DNA from: CAYJPA01 sp964371945
GTDB lineage: Bacteria > Chloroflexota > Chloroflexia > Thermomicrobiales > UBA6265
DNA: 11,798 nucleotides
Direction: 5' to 3'
NCBI GenBank assembly: GCA_964371945.1
Contig: CAYJPA010000120.1
Span: forward strand, 1-11,798
Under the pieces are notes generated by a model. The model worked only from the letters and a program-made list of their open reading frames with translations. It was not told the origin of the DNA and did no database searches. Made by a program: the position numbers and the translations under genes. Positions 7,801 to 11,798 of the stretch are shown piece by piece. Numbering within the stretch: position 1 is the stretch's first letter; every line of letters starts with the position of its first letter.

Positions 7801-7992
7801 TGGCGACGATCCAAAGCGGTCGAGGAATCCGTTCCCGCGTATGTTGTTGCCCAAAACAGCATGCTCTTGAACATGGCGGTAAGCCGGCCGAGAACCAAAA
7901 CAGCGCTTATGTCCGTACCCGGATTCGGGTCGGCCCGCGTCGAAAAATACGGAACCGAAATCCTCTCCGTCATCGACGAATCCTCTTCTTGA
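4831..7992 (+). CDS. recQ: RecQ-family ATP-dependent DNA helicase with N-terminal TPR extension
   Basis: This is a 1053-aa protein, far longer than a typical bacterial RecQ of about 600 aa. Residues 1-240 form an alpha-helical, TPR-like region (for example ATGRFELARSYYLGLV and LALARIAIDEGDPDSAGAFF). A Pro/Ser/Ala linker runs to about 295. The helicase core starts near 299 with Walker A PTGAGKS (334-340) and Walker B DEAH (433-436), followed by CISMWGHDFRPDY, the RecQ aromatic-rich loop, where the usual Gln of SQWGH is Met. The C-terminal lobe has ESGRAGRDG (611-619) with the arginine finger. The RecQ zinc site is Cys823, Cys839, Cys843 and Cys846, then an RQC winged helix at about 865-950 and an HRDC domain at about 982-1050. 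It unwinds DNA 3'-5' in recombination and fork repair; the TPR part suggests partner binding. GAGG at 4821-4824 precedes the ATG. Confidence 0.97.
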   Translation: MGEVAANSKPDSDPRLVLPGILERVVLARDALPTKLLWTVIGIARAHECLDAIEPLLDSIQARDGDTLRLVDERARFAFAKKEYDAALLILADRYERSPSATAAISIARLNLETGTSAEAKRISDELNHTHPDLVTVQQLAADVARATGRFELARSYYLGLVDNRPEHPSSLLALARIAIDEGDPDSAGAFFRRALAASAESLTPNQATLAAEIATDLGDLEKAETLRSDADAVQMARLTASLTEIETALAGIGDIVSASAPAPRNVSPSPAPLKSGPRLHAKAINDTNGVTEQDDPRVTALLREEFGHESLRPGQSAVITNVMAGNDTLAIMPTGAGKSLTFQLPAMLDDRTTVVVSPLIALMKDQVDSLPDSVRSRTALINSTLSSDEMRERLQQLSRRELKLVYVAPERLRNYGFLRALRDAGVSRMVVDEAHCISMWGHDFRPDYLFIPRAVAELGDPPILAITATATPGMVDQIAAGLDRQMDVVRTSIFRENLKYEVHHLSGKEAKLERVMEICRHERGAGIVYVSSRKDTESIAKSLNDRGVHAVPYHAGLDQNVRAQNQDLFMTGRVRVVVATIAFGMGINKADVRFIIHVVAPRSLEAYAQESGRAGRDGAPSRCVLLVSNHDRTQLVMNARRDEMDLPALRRVYAQLMRQARGSWVIAEPSFLRATGDQDNEPDPRVALGVLEQAKLICRQPDAPISYDLRWIASEVTRIDPSLAQDWAKLEQCLPSGWGGRNCTIWTADVSGQSGLAPVEIDRVLQAHPSLLIREGQRCMCLHLEHITGDATGTLQSLLNRARRDAEKRINIVMDYANGKLCRHASIASHLGERLEPCRIACDICAGSADLPLHRTTASTSKAPITAESAFAVLEALRTIPFSVGRTGLVRLLMGSVESRIRADRSRSFGVLKDVPKGRVETLIEQMIEQGFIDRDTEGEYRLLSLTRKGASATTADLDSFASKRAVAAIPDNVDPESPEGNLYARLAEWRRSKAVEESVPAYVVAQNSMLLNMAVSRPRTKTALMSVPGFGSARVEKYGTEILSVIDESSS

Positions 7993-8036
7993 TTTGGAGA
8001 GTAACGTACATTCCGGGCCAACCACCTGAGGTCGCC

Positions 8037-8909
8037 GTGTTCTGCGACGCTTGCGCGGCTCCGCTCCCACCAAACCAAACAACGTGCCAGGCATGTGGAT
8101 CGGCGCTTTCGCTCCGGCTTTGCGATTCTCCCGCAAGCCCGGACGGACTGAGGAACGCTCCGAAAACGATGCTTCAGCGTTGGTGCCGGCGCACCCTCCA
8201 CCTCGTTCCAGTCCTCTTGCTGTTGTCACTTGCCGGCTACATTGAAGTCCGCGCAAGTCTCGATCGCCGCACGGATTCCTCTGCATACGGCAGGGCGATA
8301 CGGGCCGTGGCGGACGGGCGACTACTTGATGCCGAGCGACTCTTCATCAAGGCGGGCGACCACCTAGATGCAACGGCGCGGCTCGCGGTTCCGAGAAACC
8401 AGCTCGCGGGGTATGCCGCGATGTACGACGCCGGCGTCGCCGCCCTCTCCTCCGGAGACCATCAGCGGGCCATTGCGTTGCTCGGTCCGGTCGCGGCGAC
8501 GATCCCGGATTACGCCGAGGTCGCGTCAAAGCTCGTCGATGCGAAAAACGGATATGCGTCGGTGCTCCGTGCCTCAGCTGGCAGCGCGGTGCTCCGGCAG
8601 GACTGGCTCACCGCCGAACAGCTTTATGCCGAGCTCTACGCTTCGCATTCGGACGATGCCGCGGTTGCCTCGGAGCTCATCGCTCTCCAACGGCAAACCG
8701 TCTTCGTATACACGATCGACCACAGCTTGATGCTCGCTTCTCCTGGCGGAGGCGCCGCCCACATGATCCGCGACGAGATTTCGGCGTCCTGGCCAGCTTG
8801 GAGTCCGAACCGGTCACAGTTTGCCCTTGTTGGTCCCAGTCCGAACCAGGATTCGGCCAGTCGCTCGCTCTATGTCGTCAACGTTGGTGGAACTGGATTG
8901 AGGCTCTAG
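8037..8909 (+). CDS. Zinc ribbon-TM-TPR-propeller protein, 5' part before a frame change
   Basis: The open frame starts 44 bp after recQ. I chose GTG at 8037, preceded by GAGG, because it begins exactly at the zinc ribbon MFCDACAAP; earlier in-frame starts lie inside recQ. Frame length is 290 aa. Cys3/Cys6 and Cys17/Cys20 form two CxxC pairs. A TM helix at about 54-70 (HLVPVLLLLSLAGYI) would leave the ribbon inside and the rest outside the cell. Residues about 85-220 are Ala-rich helices resembling TPRs (AAMYDAGVAALSSGDHQRAI). The end enters a PD40 (TolB-like) propeller: SWPAWSPNRSQFALVG. The frame stops at TAG 8907-8909 in mid-propeller, and the next blades continue in another frame, so the gene is broken or the sequence has an indel. 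The function of the intact protein is unknown; this layout suggests an envelope sensor or scaffold. Confidence 0.7.
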   Translation: MFCDACAAPLPPNQTTCQACGSALSLRLCDSPASPDGLRNAPKTMLQRWCRRTLHLVPVLLLLSLAGYIEVRASLDRRTDSSAYGRAIRAVADGRLLDAERLFIKAGDHLDATARLAVPRNQLAGYAAMYDAGVAALSSGDHQRAIALLGPVAATIPDYAEVASKLVDAKNGYASVLRASAGSAVLRQDWLTAEQLYAELYASHSDDAAVASELIALQRQTVFVYTIDHSLMLASPGGGAAHMIRDEISASWPAWSPNRSQFALVGPSPNQDSASRSLYVVNVGGTGLRL

Positions 8910-9600
8910 CCGGCGAGCTCAATCCTGGTCACTCGCCCGTTTGGAGCCCAAATGGCGACAGAATCGCGTTCGAAACTGCAGGTACCGCTAACGGAGTCGC
9001 GTCAGGCCGACCGGCGATCGGAGTGTCGTCTATGTTAAGGAGCTTGGATCGGGTGTCAGCGCCCCGGTCGCCATCACCTCAGGTCTCGAACCGTGGCAGA
9101 TCGCCCAGTCGCCCGTTGCGGAACAGATCCTCATCTATGCCCCCGCCGGCGACGCCGCATTCGATCGCGGCGCCATCCTGCTGCTCGGCATTGCCAGCTA
9201 TACGCTCACTCAATTCGAACGCAAGCATAGCCAGGTTTCGGCCCCGGCCTGGTCACCCGACGGCCGGCGCTTCGCCTATAACGCAAGAGAAACGGAGATG
9301 CACATTGCCTCGCTCGATGGATCGGACACCGCGTTCCTATCGGAGGTCAGGCTGAGCGGCGCGACATCGTGGGCGATGTCTTCAGATCGCGTCCTCGCTC
9401 TGAGCGCCGATACCGGCGGTACCTCGGTGCTTGTCGTGCTCACCGCGAATGGAGCGGCCTTATCGAACGTGGCGATCACCTTCGACCTCGACGGAGTCGA
9501 CGCCCGTCCGCCGCGATGGAGCCCCCAAAATCCACCGCTGACCGCAATTGAACCGCCCGCCGCTGCCTGGGATTCGCCCGTCTTGCCTATCTTGAAGCGC
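8910..9600 (+). pseudogene. Out-of-frame continuation of the beta-propeller protein
   Basis: Propeller blades continue past the stop at 8909 in two other frames. From about 8905 to 8990 one frame reads LAGELNPGHSPVWSPNGDRI. From about 8992 a third frame reads RPTGDRSVVYVKELGSG, then SAPAWSPDGRRFAYNA and PRWSPQNPP. Each change equals loss of one base, near 8900 and near 8990-9010. The last frame has no stop before selC and would read through the tRNA to 9819, which cannot be the natural end; I place the end near 9600, before the tRNA promoter -10, and the true boundary is uncertain. Repeated W-S-P-[ND]-G signatures identify PD40/WD40-like blades. Real decay and sequencing indels both fit. Confidence 0.75.
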
Positions 9601-9610
9601 GTGCTAGACT
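9583..9610 (+). promoter_or_regulatory. Candidate promoter of tRNA-Sec
   Basis: TTGCCT (9583-9588), a 16-bp spacer and TAGACT (9605-9610) match the sigma-70 -35 and -10 consensus at four of six bases each. Initiation near 9617 would leave a 5' leader of about 20 nt before the mature tRNA at 9637. It overlaps the tail of the disrupted propeller gene. Confidence 0.45.
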
Positions 9611-9636
9611 CGATTGACCTCAGGCTCGGATGCCTT

Positions 9637-9734
9637 GGGGGCGGATGGGGCCCGGTGGCCCTCCCGGTCTTCAAAACCGTGTGGGTGTCGGTGATCCCGG
9701 CACTGGTGGGTTCGACTCCCATGCGCCCTCGCCA
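9637..9734 (+). tRNA. selC: tRNA-Sec, anticodon TCA, CCA encoded
   Basis: This is a 98-nt tRNA with the special shape of selenocysteine tRNA. The acceptor is GGGGGCGG (9637-9644) with GCGCCCTC (9723-9730): seven pairs including one G-T, with a G-G mismatch at position 8. The D arm has a 6-bp stem and 4-nt loop (GGGGCC CGGT GGCCCT, 9647-9662). The anticodon loop CTTCAAA (9669-9675) carries TCA at 9671-9673. The long variable arm is a 7-bp stem (9685-9691 with 9697-9703). The T arm is GTGGG TTCGACT CCCAT (9706-9722). Discriminator G9731 and a genomic CCA end the gene. Extended acceptor, 6-bp D stem, long variable arm and UCA anticodon together leave little doubt. It is charged with serine and converted to Sec-tRNA for insertion at UGA by SelB. 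Confidence 0.95.
9712..9734. other. Probable attachment-site core at the 3' end of selC
   Basis: A tyrosine recombinase relic lies directly downstream of this tRNA, with its 3' end facing the tRNA 120 bp away. Integrases of this family commonly use the T arm to 3' end of tRNA genes as attB, and the tRNA remains intact here as expected after such integration. I found no second copy of the tRNA 3' end in the window, so the exact core and the other junction are unknown. Confidence 0.45.
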
Positions 9735-9741
9735 CTTGAAA

Positions 9742-9759
9742 ATGCCGGACTTTCGGCAT
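9742..9759 (+). terminator. Short stem-loop just after tRNA-Sec
   Basis: ATGCCG (9742-9747) pairs with CGGCAT (9754-9759) around GACTTT, starting 8 nt after the encoded CCA. There is no T-run after it, so termination activity is uncertain. It may instead belong to the attachment region of the integrated element. Confidence 0.35.
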
Positions 9760-9816
9760 GAATGGAGAGAAGGAGAGCTGAAGCTCCCCTTCGAGTCGTT
9801 CCGAGCATTTGTTGAT

Positions 9817-9837
9817 TGACCACAAGTCTGACCACAA
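9817..9837. repeat. Direct repeats TGACCACAA, likely integrase arm-type sites
   Basis: TGACCACAA occurs at 9817-9825 and 9829-9837, a 12-bp period, between the tRNA-Sec 3' end and the integrase pseudogene. Short tandem direct repeats beside the int gene are typical of arm-type binding sites for the N-terminal domain of tyrosine integrases. Confidence 0.5.
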
Positions 9838-9853
9838 AAGTGTAATGCGGGGC

Positions 9854-10977
9854 TTATGCGCTGAACATTAGGTCCATGGCCGAAGCAGTTTGCTCGTGCA
9901 TGGACGGCAAGGAATGCGCGTAGGTGTCCAGCGTCAACGTGACTGTCGTGTGACCGAGCATTTCACTCACCACCTTCACGTGGATTCCCTTAGCGAGTAG
10001 CAGGGTGGCCGCGGTGTGTCGAAGGTCGTGGAACCGAACTGTCGGAAGGCCGGCGTCGGCGAGTGCTTTCTGAAAGACTCGTCGTTGCCAACCTGGGTCG
10101 GGAGCCTCGCCTAATTGATTCGTGAAGATCAGACCAGAGTCGTGCCATTCGGGTCGATTGAAAAGGCGCTGCTCGATCTGCCTTGTTCTGTGCCTTTTCA
10201 ACGCCTCAAGGGCCAATTGGCTCGGCTGAATCGCCCGACGCGATCGCGCCGTCTTTGGCTCAACCAACACGATGCCTGCTTCATTTTGGCGTTGAAGCGC
10301 GCGACTAACGAAATGCTTACCCGCTTCCATGTTGATGTCGGTCCATTTGAGCCCGAGAAGCTCGCCCAGTCGCATACCCGTGGCAACTGCCAGGACATAA
10401 AGCGCGTGCGCAGGATGATCGACGGTCGCGGTCAGCAAGATGTTTGCTTGCTCTTCCGTTAACACCTTCATCTCTCGACGTTGCGCTTAAGGCGGGGTGG
10501 CGCCGTCGCAAGGATTGCGCACCACGAGACTCCATCGAACAGCCTGAACCATCGCGCGATGAAGAACGCGGCGAGTGTGTTTGATGCTCAAGTTCGAAAG
10601 ACCTGTTTCCCCCAACGCGGAGTAAAGTCCTTGAACATCTAAGGAAGTCATTCAAGGGACTTCGCGCCGACTCTCGGGACCACCCTTACGCGCACGATGC
10701 TCTCGTAGCCTTCCCAGGTTTTCACCTTCACTGATGGCTTGACGCTATCAGAGAGCCATCGTTCAAGGAACTGAGAGACAGTCAATCGACCATTCGAGAG
10801 GTCCAACCCGGCTTCGAGGTCCCGCTGCGCCCCGCGTAGTTTCTCCTCAACCTCTTTCCGGGTCTTGCCATAGAGGCTGCGCCGTTTTCCGCCGGGCAAA
10901 CTCACTACTGCTTCCCATCGTCCATCAGCTCTGAGTCTAATCGTGCCTTCGTTATGACCTCGTCGAGTAGCCGTCCA
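9854..10977 (-). pseudogene. Tyrosine recombinase (phage-type integrase), disrupted
   Basis: Read right to left, three pieces make one integrase. Near 10968 an AP2-like arm-binding domain begins (RRGHNEGTIRLRADGRW, then a YGKTRKE motif), followed by the core-binding domain, up to TGA at 10650-10648. From about 10651 another frame continues it (LTSLDVQGLYSALGETGLSN, then VVRNPCDGATPP). A TAA at 10489-10487 interrupts this, and the same frame resumes as AQRREMKVLTEEQ from an ATG at 10471. The catalytic half has all the active-site residues: counted from that ATG, R34, K73, H148-x2-R151, H174 and nucleophile Y184. No start codon fits before the AP2-like domain; in-frame TGA lies at 10980-10978. 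So there is a lost start, one frameshift and one nonsense codon. If translated, the 205-aa catalytic piece lacks its DNA-binding domains, so the element is presumably immobile by itself. Confidence 0.9.
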
Positions 10978-11052
10978 TCAACCCCGTGCTAGGATGCTTA
11001 CGTCTCGCTTCTGCCTGCCAGGGCGAGGCGTTCCCGCGCGGCAATGAACAGC
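10978..11052. other. Junction between integrase relic and transposase relic
   Basis: These 75 bp hold no gene of their own. On the minus strand they contain the possible out-of-frame tail of the transposase remnant, ending near 10988, and then the sequence into which the integrase start codon should fall. This may be a truncation point or an insertion boundary. Confidence 0.35.
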
Positions 11053-11304
11053 CTACCAGGCACTCCAATCGAAGCCGCCCACGCCCAGCACCACGAGCGT
11101 CTGGCTAATCGTCCGCCAGCCAGGCGTCAGCACGTGGCCCAGACTCACATGTGCCAGCCGGACAAATACACGCTCCTGACGAACCGCACCCCGATACGCC
11201 TCAAGCAGATCGAGAAAGGTGGACAGCAGCGGCGTGGACGACGAATCGGCGGTAGAATGTGCCGTCGGGACCTCCCCGGTGCGGGTCGAAGGTCGACACT
11301 CCAA
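11053..11304 (-). pseudogene. DDE transposase remnant, N-terminal part only
   Basis: This 83-codon frame from a TTG resembles the N-terminus of DDE_5/IS701-like transposases: STFLDLLEAYRGAVRQ, then LGHVLTPGWRTISQTLVV and FDWSAW. That is the helical region before the catalytic DDE domain. The frame stops at TAG right after WSAW, where relatives usually continue with Y-R-L-F. A +1 frame gives LFIAARERLALAGRSET before ending near 10988. The catalytic domain, about 300 residues, is absent; the integrase relic begins instead. A TTGACA at 11331-11326 could be a leftover promoter element, but no good -10 follows. I see no clear terminal inverted repeats or target duplication. The family assignment is from memory of motif shape, so the IS family is tentative. 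Confidence 0.6.
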
Positions 11305-11341
11305 CCCTAACGAGTAGTGTCACGATGTCAAGATCCCTCCG

Positions 11342-11388
11342 AAAAAGAGCCAAACTTGAGAACTGGGAGCAGCTGGCTCCCCGTTCTC
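11342..11388 (-). terminator. Long hairpin with distal T-run downstream of the Cys-rich gene
   Basis: GAGAACTGGGAGC (11358-11370) pairs with GCTCCCCGTTCTC (11376-11388): 12 of 13 pairs, loop AGCTG. On the minus strand, 11 nt later, comes a five-T run (AAAAA at 11342-11346 on the plus strand). It lies about 30 bp past the stop of the Cys-rich frame, so it probably ends that transcript, although the T-run is farther from the stem than in a classical terminator. Confidence 0.5.
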
Positions 11389-11416
11389 GTTCAGGCTAGG
11401 TTCCGCCTCAAATGTT

Positions 11417-11798
11417 TCACGGCACGATCACCCACGGCGCCACGCACGCGGCCGGAACCGGAGGAGTTCCGCGGCAGCTCTGTGTATTCGCGTCCGCACA
11501 GTACTCGCCGGTCGGGCAATCGCCATCCGTGGTGCAACCCCCACCCGGTGAAGCGCAGGTGCATCTTGCGCGCATATGACGCCGGCGCCGTCGACTCGCT
11601 GCAGGCATTTACAGGCGTCCGAACTGCGGAGGTCTCCCGAGCCGCCCACGGAACAGGCGTTGTCTCCAGCGGTACAGGTGTCCTCAAGCTACGGATCTGG
11701 CGTAGTGGTTGCGGTCTCCGTCGGCGTATTGGTCGGCGTATTGGTTGCGGTCTCCGTCGGCGTGTTTGTCGGCGTATTGGTTGCGGTCTCCGTTGGCG
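11417..11798 (-). pseudogene. Cys-rich protein with Thr/Pro repeat stalk, disrupted and partial
   Basis: The N-terminus lies beyond the right edge. From 11796 leftwards one frame reads a 12-residue repeat (NTPTNTPTETAT) and then TTTPDP, a stop (TAG, 11691-11689), and, still in that frame, LEDTCTAGDNACSVGGSGD and DACKCLQ. Near 11560-11576 the sense moves to another frame: CTCASPGGGCTTDGDC, then PTGEYCADANTQSC, ending at TGA 11419-11417. The regular Cys spacing and the D-G-D-C-P-x-G-x-Y-C motif resemble extracellular disulfide-rich modules, and Thr/Pro stalks of this type are common in Chloroflexota surface proteins. The gene therefore has one premature stop and one frame change, or the assembly has errors. 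I assign no function. Confidence 0.6.
11707..11798. repeat. 36-bp tandem repeat coding for a Thr/Pro stalk
   Basis: GGTTGCGGTCTCCGTCGGCG starts at 11707 and 11743 and, with one change (CGTTGG), at 11779, a 36-bp period, giving about 2.5 units before the window ends. Inside each unit GGCGTATTGGTC-like 12-bp subrepeats recur. It encodes a 12-residue Thr/Pro/Asn/Glu repeat on the minus strand and is not a CRISPR. Confidence 0.85.

Noticed and set aside
7800..8036. Longer N-terminus for the zinc ribbon protein starting inside recQ
   Set aside because: It would overlap recQ by almost 200 bp with Arg-rich sequence of no known type; GTG at 8037 with GAGG upstream begins exactly at the zinc ribbon.
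7278..8286. Minus-strand open frames of 307 and 168 codons across the end of recQ
   Set aside because: They are antisense to the RQC/HRDC part of recQ and the zinc ribbon gene; Ser/Arg-rich with no domain.
9276..9837. Minus-strand open frames containing GVEPTSAGITDTHTVLKTG
   Set aside because: These read the antisense strand of tRNA-Sec, a well-known source of false protein annotations.
11305..11331. TTGACA as the promoter of the transposase remnant
   Set aside because: The only -10 candidate (TAGGGT) is poor and overlaps the TTG start, so it would not yield a leader with a ribosome binding site.
8037..11700. In-frame TGA codons as possible selenocysteine sites, given selC nearby
   Set aside because: The TGA after GAKSLE in the integrase is explained by a frame change, the other main interruptions are TAG or TAA, and no SECIS-like stem-loop follows.
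11707..11798. Regular repeats as a possible CRISPR array
   Set aside because: The units are contiguous with no unique spacers, are in frame, and encode a Thr/Pro stalk.

Overview
The window looks like chromosome of a Chloroflexota bacterium, plausibly Thermomicrobia or Sphaerobacter-like. The reasons are the GC-rich, GATC/TCGA-rich codon use, lipoproteins with Thr/Pro-rich stalks (an NTPTNTPTETAT-type repeat), cupredoxin domains with auracyanin-type ligand spacing, and PD40 propeller proteins with long low-complexity linkers. No marker gene fixes the taxon, so this is an inference.

Layout. (1) 1-1737, minus: the N-terminal 579 residues of a lipoprotein with at least five tandem cupredoxin domains; it runs off the left edge. 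(2) 1738-2068: intergenic region with a candidate -10 element and a small palindrome. (3) 2069-2887, plus: alpha/beta hydrolase. (4) 2919-4668, minus: three co-oriented genes, read from right to left as a small two-TM membrane protein, a MIP18/DUF59 (SufT/PaaD-like) Fe-S assembly factor, and a lipid-anchored NodB polysaccharide deacetylase. An 11-bp stem-loop separates the last two. (5) 4669-4830: divergent control region with a near-consensus -10 and an SOS-box-like set of TAGAAC half-sites. (6) 4831-7992, plus: a 1053-aa RecQ helicase with an added N-terminal TPR region. (7) 8037 to about 9600, plus: a zinc ribbon-TM-TPR-beta-propeller protein broken by two one-base frame changes. (8) 9637-9734, plus: tRNA-Sec (selC, anticodon TCA), with its own candidate promoter inside the end of the broken propeller gene. 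(9) 9735-10977: scar of an integrative element at the tRNA-Sec 3' end, with direct repeats resembling integrase arm sites and a tyrosine recombinase pseudogene. (10) 10981-11331: remnant of a DDE transposase. (11) 11342-11388: large hairpin. (12) 11417-11798, minus: a Cys-rich protein with a 36-bp tandem repeat, also disrupted.

The left two thirds is intact, mostly housekeeping or cell-envelope sequence. The right third, around selC, is a disrupted zone in which four coding sequences in a row carry frame changes or stops. Either this is decay around a tRNA integration hotspot, or the assembly has indel errors there; the sequence alone cannot decide. The most interesting items are the selC-associated integration scar, the SOS-like operator in front of a TPR-RecQ fusion, and the recently duplicated cupredoxin array. 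I did not find a convincing new multi-gene defence or biosynthetic system.
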